Counted from the first letter of the stretch, positions 24,483 through 32,662 are shown. The stretch: DNA of 64,000 nucleotides from Saccharopolyspora kobensis (GCF_900108315.1 NZ_FNVB01000015.1:1-64000); one strand, 5' to 3'. Translations and numbers: made by a program. Notes: a model not told the origin generated them from the letters alone.

Positions 24483-25718
24483 CTAGCGGCGGAGGCGGGT
24501 GGCTGCGGCGAGGACCGGGGCGGCCACCGTCGTGGCCGCGGCGCCGAGGGCGGTGTCGGTGGCCAGGATCAGGCGCACCGTTCTCATCGCCATGGTGAGC
24601 ACTTCGGCACCGCGCCGGCGCATTCCGGTTTCGAAGCGGGCGATCGCGCCGGTGAGCGTGGTGTCGTCGGTGGCCGTGCCGAGGTGGTCGAGCAGGTCGG
24701 CCGCGTCGCGGATCGCCGCACCGGCGCCCATGCCCGCCGTGGGCGGGGTGGCGTGGACGGCGTCGCCGAGGGCCGTGATGCGGCCCGCCTCCCACGGCGC
24801 GAGGTCGCCGGCCCTGGTCGAGGCGGCGTTGAAGCGGAACGCCGCCACGCCGGCCGGATCGGCACGGGCGATGACCTCCAGCGTGTGCTCGGCCCATCCT
24901 CTGACGCGGAAGCCGTCCAGCAGCGCGTTCTGCAACCGGGTGCCGCTCAGCTCGCGCAGGGAATCCGTCCCGGCGGATTCCGGGAACATCGCGCCCCAGA
25001 TGTAGGTCGGGCCGGTGGTGACCGACATCCGCAGCTCGGGGGCGTCGAGAGCGGCATTGCCGACCGGGTCCAGGAATCCGATGTAGAGCGCGGCACCGCG
25101 CGGGCCGACCGCCGTCGACGAGCGGAGGCCGAGGCGCTGCTGCTCGACGGGGTCGAGGTCGGCGCGCCGGGTTCGCCCGGAGAACCCGATGATGCCCGCC
25201 GGGCGGTTGGTCGGTCCGGAGGCCAGGTGGCGGGCGACGAGCGAGTGCGCGCCGTCGGCCCCGACCACCAGGTCCGCGGTGACCGACGTGCCGTCCGCGA
25301 ACGTCACCCGCGGCTGACCCTGCTGGTCCACACCCGACACGGCCCGCCCGAGGTGCAGGTCCTCGCCGACGGCTTCGGCCAGCAGCGTGCGCAGCGTGAT
25401 GCGGTCGACGTCGATGCTCGCGCTGCCGGACAGATCCGGGCCGTGCCCGAGCAGGCGGCCGCGCCGGTCCCAGAACGCGTCCCGCTCCCGCAGCCGCAGC
25501 GCGGATCCCGATGCCAGCAGCCGCCGCACGATCTCCGGCGACACCAACCGCGCCAGCGCCGACTGCGCACGCTGGTCGAGCGTGATGTGGTAGCCGCCGG
25601 TCGCGGCGACGTCGGTGTCGCGGTCGTACACCGCCACCTCGTACCCGCTGCGGCGCAGCCCGGCGCCCAGCGCGAGCCCGCCGATCCCGCCCCCGACCAC
25701 GGCGACGCGCATGCTCAT
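24483..25718 (-). CDS. FAD-dependent monooxygenase (class A flavoprotein hydroxylase)
   Basis: 411 residues. The N-terminal dinucleotide-binding motif is VAVVGGGIGGLALGAGL. The DG motif is LVVGADGAHS (~residue 155), and the GD motif binding FAD ribityl/pyrophosphate is ALGDAVHATPPTAGMGA (~residue 305). This is the aromatic hydroxylase/TetX-like class, using NAD(P)H and O2. The substrate is unknown; possible roles include aromatic catabolism, antibiotic tailoring and drug inactivation. Start ATG at 25718 follows GGAGG, and the ATG two codons later is also possible. It is divergently paired with a WYL-type regulator that probably controls it. Confidence 0.88.
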   Translation of the reverse strand: MSMRVAVVGGGIGGLALGAGLRRSGYEVAVYDRDTDVAATGGYHITLDQRAQSALARLVSPEIVRRLLASGSALRLRERDAFWDRRGRLLGHGPDLSGSASIDVDRITLRTLLAEAVGEDLHLGRAVSGVDQQGQPRVTFADGTSVTADLVVGADGAHSLVARHLASGPTNRPAGIIGFSGRTRRADLDPVEQQRLGLRSSTAVGPRGAALYIGFLDPVGNAALDAPELRMSVTTGPTYIWGAMFPESAGTDSLRELSGTRLQNALLDGFRVRGWAEHTLEVIARADPAGVAAFRFNAASTRAGDLAPWEAGRITALGDAVHATPPTAGMGAGAAIRDAADLLDHLGTATDDTTLTGAIARFETGMRRRGAEVLTMAMRTVRLILATDTALGAAATTVAAPVLAAATRLRR

Positions 25719-25755
25719 CCAACCTCCACTGCCGAGTGATCACTTGTCCTCGACG

Positions 25756-25798
25756 GTGACACCGGTAGTGGACGCCGAACGGCCAGTACCGGTGTCAC
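25756..25798. promoter_or_regulatory. Inverted-repeat operator between monooxygenase and WYL regulator
   Basis: A perfect 12-bp inverted repeat, GTGACACCGGTA / TACCGGTGTCAC, separated by 19 bp in the 89-bp divergent region. It is a strong candidate binding site for the WYL-domain regulator, set to control both promoters. Confidence 0.65.
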
Positions 25799-25807
25799 GA
25801 TGGATCG

Positions 25808-26794
25808 ATGGCGAGCACCTCGCACCGAGCGTTGCGGCTGCTGTCCCTGCTGGGATCGCGCCGCCAGTGGTCACGCCGCGACCTCGCGGCCCGGCTGGAG
25901 GTCAGCGAGCGCACGGTCCGCCGCGACCTGGACACCCTGCGGGAGCTCGGCTACCCGATCACGACGGTTCGCGGCCCGGACGGCGGCTACCGGCTCGGCA
26001 CCGGGCACACCTTGCCGCTGCTGTTCGACCACGACCAGGCGCTGGCGGTCGCCGTGGCGCTGCAAACCGCGCCCAGCACCGTGTTCGGCCTGCAGGACGA
26101 CACCGCCCGGGCACTGGCCGCCGTGCAGCAGGCCATGCCCGAAACACTGCGCGCCGCAATGGAATCCCTGCGCCTGACCCAGCTGCAGAACTACTGGGAG
26201 TTCCCCGCACCACCGATCGACCCCGCCGCGCTGAGCGCCGTCGGCAGCGCCGTGCGGCACCGCCGCGTGCTGGTCGCCGAACTCCTGCGTCCCGACGGAA
26301 CGCGGCCCGCCCCCGAGGACGACGACTTCACGACCGCCGGCCTCGAACCGCACCACCTCGTGGTGTGGGCGGCCCGGTGGTACCTCGTCGCCTACGACCT
26401 CGACCGCAGGCAGTGGCGCGTGCACCGCGTGGACCGGCTGCACCCGCGCCACACGACCTCGCGCTTCGGCCACCGCGACGTGCCCGGCGGCGACCTCGCC
26501 CACTTCGTCATGAGCAGCCACGACCGCGGCGACGTCCTCGCCGCCTGGCCCTGCACCGGAAGCGCGCGGCTGCGCCTGCCCGCCCACGTCGTGGCCCGCT
26601 GGGCTCCCGGCGGCTCCGTCGTCGAGCACCTCGACGCCGATCACTGCCGCCTCACCCTCGGTGCCTGGTCCTGGGCCGGAATCGCCGGAATCCTGGCCAC
26701 CTTCGACGCCCACCTGACCGACCTGCACCCGCCCGAACTCATCAACGCCTGCCGAAAGCTCGCCCACCGCTACGCGGCAATCCCCCGCGAATGA
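25808..26794 (+). CDS. WYL-domain transcriptional regulator with N-terminal HTH
   Basis: 328 residues. The N-terminal winged helix is WSRRDLAARLEVSERTVRRDLDTLRELGYPI (residues ~21-51; shortened core SERTVRRDLDTL). The central WYL domain contains VVWAARWYLVAYDLDRRQWR (~residues 180-200), and a C-terminal WCX-like extension follows. WYL proteins bind small ligands or nucleic acid and regulate adjacent genes. The divergent flavoprotein gene and the shared perfect inverted repeat point to it as target. ATG at 25808 is used; the upstream ribosome site is weak, so the transcript may be nearly leaderless. Confidence 0.88.
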   Translation: MASTSHRALRLLSLLGSRRQWSRRDLAARLEVSERTVRRDLDTLRELGYPITTVRGPDGGYRLGTGHTLPLLFDHDQALAVAVALQTAPSTVFGLQDDTARALAAVQQAMPETLRAAMESLRLTQLQNYWEFPAPPIDPAALSAVGSAVRHRRVLVAELLRPDGTRPAPEDDDFTTAGLEPHHLVVWAARWYLVAYDLDRRQWRVHRVDRLHPRHTTSRFGHRDVPGGDLAHFVMSSHDRGDVLAAWPCTGSARLRLPAHVVARWAPGGSVVEHLDADHCRLTLGAWSWAGIAGILATFDAHLTDLHPPELINACRKLAHRYAAIPRE

Positions 26795-26810
26795 CCCCGC
26801 GCAGCGAAGC

Positions 26811-26836
26811 GCCCCGCTCGGGAATCCGGGCGGGGC
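26811..26836. terminator. Hairpin between convergent genes
   Basis: GCCCCGCTCGG and CCGGGCGGGGC arms with one G-T pair and a short loop. It lies 17 bp after the WYL regulator and 15 bp after the leftward chitinase gene, so it can stop both. Confidence 0.65.
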
Positions 26837-26851
26837 AGCGGTTTTCGCCGG

Positions 26852-27922
26852 TCAGCGGCCCTGGAGGGACTTGACGTTGTTGCCGAAGGTCCAGTTCTTC
26901 GAGCCGTCCCAGTTGAGGGACCAGGTCATCAGGCCCTTCAGGTTGCCGTTGTAGTTGTTCCAGGCCTGGGCCACCAGGTTCGGGGACATGTAGCCGCCGC
27001 CCGCGCCCGGCTGGGCGGGCAGGCCCGGGACCTGCTTGTCGTAGGGCACCTTGATCGTCGTGCCCTGGACGACCAGGCCGTTGTTCAGGCAGTCCGTCTG
27101 CTTCGTGAAGCCCTCGACGGTGCCCGCCTGGTACGAGTCGCCGGAGCAGCCGTACATGCTGCCGTTGTAGTACTGCATGTTCAGCCACCAGAGGCGGCCG
27201 TTGTCGGCGTACTTCTTCACGATCGGCAGGTAGGCGCCCCAGATCGAGCCGTAGGTCACGCTGCCGCCGGTCACGTAGGCCGTCTCCGGGGCCATCGTGA
27301 GGCCGAAGTTGGCCGGCATCTGGGCCAGCACGCCGTCGATGATGCGGATCAGGTTGGCCTGCGACGGTGACAGCTGGTTGATGTTCCCGCTGCCGGTCAG
27401 GCCGGTCTCGATGTCGATGTCGATGCCGTCGAAGTTGTACTTCTTGAGGATCGGCACCACGGTTTCGACGAACCGGTCGGCGACCGCGCTGGAGGACAGG
27501 TCGATGCCCGCGGTCGCGCCGCCGATCGACATCAGGATGGTGAGGCCGTCCGCCTTCGCCTGGCACATCTCCTCCGGCGTGGCCACCTTGACGGTGCTGT
27601 CCATGCCGTCCTCCCACAGCACCGTGCCGTCGGAGCGGATGACCGGGAAGGCCGCGTTGATCACGTTGTAGCCGTGCTGGCGGATCTCCGGGTTGGTGAT
27701 CGGCGTCCAGCCGAACGGCGGGTGCACGCCGTTGGCCGCACCGTCCCAGTTTTCCCAGTAGCCGTGCAGCACCTTGCCTTCCGGTTTCGACTTCACCGGG
27801 CAGCTGGCCGCCGCCTCGGGCGCGGGGCCCGACGTGTCCGCCGCGGCCGGGAACACCGGCAGGACGGCGGTGAAGGCCACCACCAGACCGGCTCCGAGCA
27901 GGCGTTTCATCCGACCGGCCAT
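26852..27922 (-). CDS. Secreted GH18 chitinase
   Basis: A 356-residue enzyme. A Sec signal peptide occupies residues ~1-28 (MKRLLGAGLVVAFTAVLP, then AAADT). The GH18 barrel has SIGG at ~132 and the catalytic DxxDxDxE motif DGIDIDIE at 165-172 (acid Glu172). The end of the barrel is GLMTWSLNWD. There is no carbohydrate-binding module, so it is a single-domain extracellular chitinase like the Streptomyces ChiC/D-type catalytic domains. It releases chitooligosaccharides from chitin. ATG at 27922 follows GGGGAG at seven bases. It is monocistronic and convergent with the WYL regulator. Confidence 0.93.
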   Translation of the reverse strand: MAGRMKRLLGAGLVVAFTAVLPVFPAAADTSGPAPEAAASCPVKSKPEGKVLHGYWENWDGAANGVHPPFGWTPITNPEIRQHGYNVINAAFPVIRSDGTVLWEDGMDSTVKVATPEEMCQAKADGLTILMSIGGATAGIDLSSSAVADRFVETVVPILKKYNFDGIDIDIETGLTGSGNINQLSPSQANLIRIIDGVLAQMPANFGLTMAPETAYVTGGSVTYGSIWGAYLPIVKKYADNGRLWWLNMQYYNGSMYGCSGDSYQAGTVEGFTKQTDCLNNGLVVQGTTIKVPYDKQVPGLPAQPGAGGGYMSPNLVAQAWNNYNGNLKGLMTWSLNWDGSKNWTFGNNVKSLQGR

Positions 27923-27942
27923 GTGCCGCTCCCCTCTCGACC

Positions 27943-27989
27943 GGACCAGTTCCGGAATTGGTCCTGAATCGAATTCATTCGATGAATTC
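27943..27989. promoter_or_regulatory. Inverted repeats in the chitinase promoter region
   Basis: Two inverted repeats lie 21-67 bp upstream of the chitinase start: GGACCA-N10-TGGTCC (27943-27964) and GAATTCAT-TCG-ATGAATTC (27971-27989). The TGGTC half-sites recall the TGGTCTAGACCA-like elements of Streptomyces chitinase promoters, but are arranged outward here. Function is inferred only. Confidence 0.4.
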
Positions 27990-28084
27990 CAGTGGAATCC
28001 TTTATGCCAAGCAGGAAGGTCGGAAACAAGACTCCCGACGAAGTGGTATTTACCAATTTAGGCCAGGTTTTCGCAGGTGGACTG

Positions 28085-28128
28085 CCGTGAGCGTTTTGGG
28101 GCGCTATGACACCCCAAAACGCTCACGG
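28085..28128. repeat. 44-bp GTGAGCG hairpin element, copy 2
   Basis: Arm CCGTGAGCGTTTTGGGGCG, loop CTATGA, right arm CACCCCAAAACGCTCACGG. It lies in the 303-bp divergent gap between the chitinase and GNAT genes, where it cannot be a terminator for either. Otherwise this gap holds only the inverted repeats near the chitinase. Confidence 0.85.
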
Positions 28129-28225
28129 AGCCCGACCAGCGGAAACGCGACCGTCACACCGCCGTTTCTCCACCGAAACCCGACCCCCGGACGATCAGCC
28201 GGGACCGAGCCGAACGGAGCAGCGC

Positions 28226-28681
28226 GTGCAGATCATCGTCGACGACCTGACCGGGCCGGAGATCGCCGAATTCCTCACCGCCCACGTCGCGGAGCTGCGA
28301 GCGATCTCCCCACCGGAGAGCACCCACACGCTCGACCTCGACGCGCTGCGCCGCCCCGAGATCACCTTCTGGTCGTTGCGCGACGGCGAGGCCGTGGTCG
28401 CCTGCGGAGCACTCAAGGCGCTGGACGCCGAGCACGCGGAGCTCAAGTCGATGCGAGTCGCCCCGACGCACCAGAACCGCGGCCTGGCATCCCGCCTGCT
28501 GGAGCACATCACCGCCATCGCGCGGCAGCGCGGATTCTCCCGGGTGAGCCTGGAAACCGGGTCGTTCGACTTCTTCGAACCCGCCCGCCGCCTCTACGCC
28601 AAGCACGGCTTCACGCGGTGCGAGCCCTTCGCCGACTACCGCCCGGACCCCAACAGCGTCTTCATGACCAAGCGTCTCTGA
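28226..28681 (+). CDS. GNAT-family N-acetyltransferase
   Basis: A 151-residue GNAT enzyme. The acetyl-CoA loop is VAPTHQNRGLASRLLEHI, with the R/Q-x-x-G-x-G/A pattern as QNRGLA. It is preceded by ELKSMRV and followed by VSLETGSFDFFEPARRLYAKHGF. This resembles the YafP/PhnO-like group of single-domain acetyltransferases, and the substrate is unknown. GTG at 28226, with GGAG seven bases before it, is the start that fits the family. The longer upstream frame runs through the hairpin repeat and is rejected. Confidence 0.88.
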   Translation: MQIIVDDLTGPEIAEFLTAHVAELRAISPPESTHTLDLDALRRPEITFWSLRDGEAVVACGALKALDAEHAELKSMRVAPTHQNRGLASRLLEHITAIARQRGFSRVSLETGSFDFFEPARRLYAKHGFTRCEPFADYRPDPNSVFMTKRL

Positions 28682-28720
28682 CCGCCAGGCGGCCCCGCTC
28701 GAATTCACCGTTGACACCAC

Positions 28721-28753
28721 TACAATCGGAGTACTACGTTTGAAGTACTTCAA
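28721..28753 (+). promoter_or_regulatory. Promoter -10 and palindromic operator upstream of the small peptide and RibD-like genes
   Basis: TACAAT at 28721-28726 resembles a -10 hexamer. It is followed by the perfect 14-bp palindrome TTGAAGTACTTCAA at 28740-28753, placed where a repressor would block initiation or early elongation. A partial repeat, GCAGTGCTTCG, follows. The binding protein is not in the window. Confidence 0.5.
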
Positions 28754-28785
28754 GCGCAGTGCTTCGAAACGAGAGTGGTTGTCAC

Positions 28786-28917
28786 ATGCGAAAGCCCTTC
28801 AACGCCCAGTCCGGCTTCCCGGCGCCGCACGGCGGCAAGCGGCACGGCCCGCGGCCGCACGCCCCCCGCTCGTTCCCGGTCCGGCGCCCGCTGCCCAAGC
28901 ACGGTGGTCACCGCTGA
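28786..28917 (+). CDS. Small basic His/Pro-rich peptide, 43 aa
   Basis: An ATG-initiated frame of 43 codons plus TGA, starting MRKPFNAQSGFPAPHGGK and ending in KHGGHR. It is rich in Pro, His, Arg and Gly, with no hydrophobic segment. The ribosome site is weak. Support for reality is its position 33 bp after a strong palindromic promoter element and 46 bp before the RibD-like gene on the same strand. It may be a real peptide or a leader frame. No family is recognised. Confidence 0.4.
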   Translation: MRKPFNAQSGFPAPHGGKRHGPRPHAPRSFPVRRPLPKHGGHR

Positions 28918-28963
28918 CCCGCGCACCCCGCAGCAGCCCCGACCGACCGCACAGGAGAACTCG

Positions 28964-29533
28964 ATGCGAAAGCTGACCTACTTCATCGGATGCAGCGTCG
29001 ACGGCCGCATCGCCGCGACCGACGGCTCGCTCGACGCCTTCTTCCCGCTGCCGGACGGGCTGGTCGAACACATCGTCGCGGAGTACCCGCAGACGCTGCC
29101 GACGCACCTGCACGAAGCCATGGGCGTCACCGACCTGGGCGACCGCTTCGACGCGGTCGTGATGGGCCGCGGCACCTACGAGCCGGGCGTGGCGCAGGGC
29201 GTCACCAGCCCTTACTCCCACCTGGAGCAGCACGTGGTCTCGTCGGGCCTCACCAGCGCGGACCCGGCGATCAACGTCATCGCCGGTGACCCGGTCACCG
29301 CGGTGAAGGAGCTCAAGAACCGACCGGGCGGCGGGATCTGGCTGGCCGGCGGCGGCAAGCTCGCCGCCGCGCTGCTGCCGGAGATCGACGAGCTGGTGCT
29401 GAAGATCTACCCGTTCGTCCTCGGCACCGGCATCGGCGTGTTCGACGGCGAGGTGGCGCCGACGCACCTCGCCCTCACCGGATCCCACGTCCTCGGCAGC
29501 GGCGCGGCGATCCACACCTACACGCGCAGGTGA
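28964..29533 (+). CDS. RibD C-terminal/DHFR-like reductase family protein
   Basis: A 189-residue protein of the RibD_C (dihydrofolate-reductase-like) superfamily. The start is RKLTYFIGCSVDGRIAA, the central segment is FDAVVMGRGTYEPG, the cofactor-binding loop is GGGIWLAGGGKLAAALL, and the family end is ELVLKIYPFVLGTGIGVF. Actinobacterial stand-alone members are NADPH-binding enzymes of unknown substrate, often regulated with stress genes. ATG at 28964 follows CAGGAGAA at good spacing. It is probably transcribed from the palindrome-bearing promoter at 28721. Confidence 0.88.
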   Translation: MRKLTYFIGCSVDGRIAATDGSLDAFFPLPDGLVEHIVAEYPQTLPTHLHEAMGVTDLGDRFDAVVMGRGTYEPGVAQGVTSPYSHLEQHVVSSGLTSADPAINVIAGDPVTAVKELKNRPGGGIWLAGGGKLAAALLPEIDELVLKIYPFVLGTGIGVFDGEVAPTHLALTGSHVLGSGAAIHTYTRR

Positions 29534-29569
29534 GCTGCCGAGCTCGATCGACGCACGCATGATGGGGCG

Positions 29570-30046
29570 GTGCGCGGGCGGACCACGTTGACCGACAAGC
29601 TCTTCCTGGCCGCCGTCCTGATCAAGGGGCTGGACGGCGCGGTGCAGCTGATCGGCGGCATCGTGCTCGTCTTCCTGCCACCGGACACCATCACCCGGCT
29701 CGCGCACGCGGTCGTCACCCGCGACCTGGTCGGGCCGCCCGAGGGGGCGCTGGCCGGGCACTTCGAGGAGGCGGTGCGGCACTTCGCAGGCGGCGACCGG
29801 ACGTTCGTGATCGCCTACCTGCTCCTGCACGGCGCGATCAAGCTGGTGCTGGTGATCGCGCTGATCCGCGAGATCCTGCCGATGTACCCGGTCGCGGTCG
29901 CGGCGCTGGGCCTGTTCGTCGTCTTCGAGGTGCTCCGCGCGGCGCGGACCGGCTCGATCGTGCTGCCGCTGCTCGCCGCGCTCGACGTGGCGATCATCGT
30001 CCTGGTCGTCAAGGAGTACCTGGAACTGCGCCACCGGCGAACGTGA
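29570..30046 (+). CDS. DUF2127 family membrane protein
   Basis: A 158-residue protein with four hydrophobic helices: AAVLIKGLDGAVQLIGGIVLV, YLLLHGAIKLVLVIALI, YPVAVAALGLFVVFEVL and IVLPLLAALDVAIIVLVV. The YLLLHGAIKLVLVIAL segment is typical of DUF2127, an uncharacterised membrane family. GTG at 29570 is assumed; a GGGGCG stretch sits just before it. It follows the RibD-like gene by 36 bp and is probably co-transcribed. Confidence 0.8.
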   Translation: MRGRTTLTDKLFLAAVLIKGLDGAVQLIGGIVLVFLPPDTITRLAHAVVTRDLVGPPEGALAGHFEEAVRHFAGGDRTFVIAYLLLHGAIKLVLVIALIREILPMYPVAVAALGLFVVFEVLRAARTGSIVLPLLAALDVAIIVLVVKEYLELRHRRT

Positions 30047-30111
30047 CCCCAACACTGCGAAATATGCCAGTTTTGCCGGAAATTCGCGACCGGCGGCCGC
30101 CCGGGAGAAGA

Positions 30112-30147
30112 CCGTCGCCCGACACACCGGAGCGCGTCGGGCGACGG
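30112..30147. terminator. Hairpin between convergent genes
   Basis: A perfect 12-bp stem, CCGTCGCCCGAC with its complement, and a 12-nt loop. It lies between the DUF2127 gene and the leftward LAxTG-protein gene. Confidence 0.7.
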
Positions 30148-30166
30148 GTGGAGCCGGATCGAGCGG

Positions 30167-31336
30167 TCAGGCCTTCCTGCGCAGCACCACGAGCAGCAGT
30201 GCACCAGCGGCCAGCAACGCAGCGCCTGCGATGCTCAGCGCGCCGGTCGGCACACCGGTCTGCGCCAGGTGATCGACGCCCGGCGAGGAGCCGTCAGAGC
30301 CGTCGCCGGGCTGCCCGCCACCGGGCAGATCACCACCGCCGGAGGGCGGTCCACCGCAGCCCGGCGCCCCGGGATTCTCCGCACAGTCCGGCGGTTCGGT
30401 GCAGGTCGGAGGCGGTTGCGGGCACGGCTCCTGGTCGCAGCTCGGAGGCGGCGGGCAGGGCGAGGTCGTGGACGTCGGCGGCTCCGAGGTGTCCGTGGAC
30501 GTCGGCGGCTCCGAAGTCTCCGTCGAGGACGTCGGGGGCTCGGAGGTCGGCGGTTCGGACGTCGGAGGTTCCGAGGTCGGGGGCTCGGACGTCGACGGGG
30601 CGGACTCGCACTCGACGCTGACCTCGCCTGCCGTCACGTCCATCAGCCCGCCGTCGAAGACGATCTCGCCCGAGGTGTCGCGCATGACCGCGTGCACCTG
30701 GATCCGGATCGCCGCGTGCGCACCGTGGGCGTAGGTCTCCTGGATCCTCGCCACGTCGATCGTCAGCGTCACGTCGCCGATCCCGGACAGCCCCATCCGC
30801 GCGCCGGTGGTCTCCGCCGTGGAGCTCCCGGCGGGCAGCGGGCGGGTCGTGTCGTCGAACAGGTAGATCGAGTTCGAGTCGGTCGCCGCGTACGCCTCCT
30901 CGCTGCTGGCCAGCGGCGCCTGGGTGCAGCGCGCCCAGGTGTGCAGCGCCCCGAAGCTGAGCAGGTTCGGCCCGCCTTCGGTCGCGGAGATGCCGAAACC
31001 GCTCCAGGCGGCGCTGGCCTCGCGCGATCCGGCGCTGTCGGTGACCTGCACGGTCGAGGTGCCGGGCGGCGTCGGGCCGCCGTGCCAGCCGTTGACGTGG
31101 CCGCGCACGCCCTCCGGGTCGCTCTGGTCCCACGAGGCGGTGCTGTTGCCCGGACCGGCGGAAACCGCACCGAGCTCGCCGCTGAAGCCGCCGACGCCGG
31201 CCTGCGGAACGGCGGTGACGTCCAGCTGCAGCAGCGAGCTCTCGGCGACGGTCTGCTGGGCGGCCGCGGTCGGCCCCGCGGCGGCCACGGCCACCGCTGC
31301 TACCGCGGCGAGGATCGAATGGGTCGCTCTGATCAC
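30167..31336 (-). CDS. LAxTG-type sortase-anchored surface protein
   Basis: A 389-residue secreted protein. The signal peptide occupies residues ~1-26. A domain of ~210 residues contains single Cys residues (ARCTQAP, VECESAP). A Pro/Thr/Ser stalk of EPPTS repeats (~265-300) is followed by a Cys/Pro-rich segment (CPPPPSCDQEPCPQPPPTC). The end is LAQTG (357-361), a hydrophobic helix and RRKA. LAxTG is the class E sortase signal of high-G+C actinobacteria, so the protein is probably linked to peptidoglycan or to a pilin-like structure. No sortase is in the window. I do not recognise the globular domain. Confidence 0.85.
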   Translation of the reverse strand: MIRATHSILAAVAAVAVAAAGPTAAAQQTVAESSLLQLDVTAVPQAGVGGFSGELGAVSAGPGNSTASWDQSDPEGVRGHVNGWHGGPTPPGTSTVQVTDSAGSREASAAWSGFGISATEGGPNLLSFGALHTWARCTQAPLASSEEAYAATDSNSIYLFDDTTRPLPAGSSTAETTGARMGLSGIGDVTLTIDVARIQETYAHGAHAAIRIQVHAVMRDTSGEIVFDGGLMDVTAGEVSVECESAPSTSEPPTSEPPTSEPPTSEPPTSSTETSEPPTSTDTSEPPTSTTSPCPPPPSCDQEPCPQPPPTCTEPPDCAENPGAPGCGGPPSGGGDLPGGGQPGDGSDGSSPGVDHLAQTGVPTGALSIAGAALLAAGALLLVVLRRKA

Positions 31337-31600
31337 ACGCGGAGCCTAAGAGTCCTCTGTGGACTGCGCAGGCGCATCGATCTCGGCGTGTCCGGAGGCC
31401 CCGCGCTCACCCGATCGCCGGACGCGCGGTAAATCCGGTAATTCCTCGGGTTTTCCCGGGTCAACACCTTGATCAATTTCCGCGGGTTCGCCGTTAATTT
31501 GGCGAGTTGTGTCCAACAAATGGACATCTTCACTCGATCGAGTGAAGAGTGCATTTCGGTTCGAACCAGCTGCGTTCCTCGCGAACCGAAGGAGATCAGC

Positions 31601-32326
31601 GTGTCCCTCGCCCGAAACCTCGCCGGCGTCGTCGGGGCCGTCCTGGCCGCCGCGGCGTTCGTCGCTCCGGCCCAGGCCGCCGAGCAAGCCCCGTCCTCGG
31701 ACGTCCAGCCCTACATCATCGACGGCCGGTACGCGGAGAACGCGCCGTGGGCCGCCCGGCTGTTCGCCGACGGCCGGGAGAACTGCTCGGCCACCATCAT
31801 CGCGCCCGAGTGGATCCTCACCGCGCAGCACTGCGTCGCAGGCGGTGGGCAGCTGAGCTTCAACATCGGCAGCCTCGACCAGACGCAGGGCGAGAAGGCC
31901 AACGCCAAGCCCGGCGGCGTCACGACCCACCCGCGCGCCGACCTCGCCCTGGTCAACATCGACCGCGCCGTGCAGGCCGAGTACGCGCCGCTGGGCTCGG
32001 TCGGCGACGTCCAGGTCGGCCAGACCGTGCAGACCTACGGCTGGGGCGCCACCTGCACCAACCTCCCCGAGATCCAGTGCCAGTCGCAGCGCCTGAAGGT
32101 CGCCGACGTGCAGGTGACCAACATCGCGTGCAGCGACTACCGCGGCGGCACCGCGGTGTGCGCGCGCCGCGGCGACGGCATCCCGGCCGGCGGTGACTCC
32201 GGCGGCCCGATGTTCTCCGGGAACGTGCAGGTCGGCGTGGCCTCCACCAGCGACCGGCAGACCACCACGGCCTACACCAACATCACCCAATACCGCGACT
32301 GGATCCAGTCCGTGGCGGGCGTGTAG
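31601..32326 (+). CDS. Secreted chymotrypsin-family (S1) serine protease
   Basis: 241 residues. The signal peptide is about residues 1-27 (cleavage near AQA-AEQ). The catalytic triad is His77 in LTAQHC, Asp114 in ADLALVNI and Ser200 in GDSGGP. It is preceded by IIDGRYAENAPWAARL, a likely propeptide/mature N-terminus. The segment before the nucleophile is DGIPAGGDSGG, lacking the trypsin Asp189-type residue, so trypsin specificity should not be assumed. GTG at 31601 has AAGGAG six bases upstream. It is divergent from the LAxTG protein gene. Confidence 0.92.
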   Translation: MSLARNLAGVVGAVLAAAAFVAPAQAAEQAPSSDVQPYIIDGRYAENAPWAARLFADGRENCSATIIAPEWILTAQHCVAGGGQLSFNIGSLDQTQGEKANAKPGGVTTHPRADLALVNIDRAVQAEYAPLGSVGDVQVGQTVQTYGWGATCTNLPEIQCQSQRLKVADVQVTNIACSDYRGGTAVCARRGDGIPAGGDSGGPMFSGNVQVGVASTSDRQTTTAYTNITQYRDWIQSVAGV

Positions 32327-32342
32327 ATCCCACGCGGTCGGC

Positions 32343-32378
32343 GGTCCGCTCGGGTGCGTGCCGGCACCCGGGCGGACC
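32343..32378. terminator. Hairpin terminator after the protease gene
   Basis: GGTCCGCTCGGGTGC pairs with GCACCCGGGCGGACC, with one T-G pair and a short loop, 17 bp after the protease stop. Confidence 0.75.
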
Positions 32379-32662
32379 GTTCGCGTTTGGATTTCATCTT
32401 CGGGAGCAGTTTTTTCGGCTATCGAAAATCATCTCCGACACACCCGCGCGAACAGCGCGGGAATTCGGCATTTCTGCAGGTCAGAGCGCATGCGGAAGAA
32501 TTGATCAATAATACGCGCGGCGCGCGGGTAGCACCGCGTCAGATCACAAATCAACGTTTCTGTAGTGCTTCTCACGTGCAAAATCGCGTCTCGCCTGGTA
32601 GACGAGTGGTTATCGCTCCGCGAACCTGACGCGTTACGGATGTTCTGTTAAGTTGGCGAAGC
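32379..32662. other. Leader/promoter region of ectA
   Basis: 284 bp that is clearly A+T-richer than neighbouring DNA, as expected for a regulated promoter. It includes TTGATCAATAATACGCG at about 32501 and TCTGTTAAGTTGGCG just before ectA. I see no gene and no certain operator. Osmotic control of ect promoters is known in other bacteria but cannot be read here. Confidence 0.4.

Noticed and set aside
28106..28225. N-terminal extension of the GNAT protein from an upstream ATG
   Set aside because: The extension would be encoded by the right arm of a hairpin repeat. The GTG at 28226 has a proper ribosome site and matches the family start.
30053..30095. Possible further palindrome (GCGAAATATGCC ... 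GGAAATTCGC) after the DUF2127 gene
   Set aside because: Arms match only in short patches and do not resemble either 44-bp family or the mutY palindrome closely enough.
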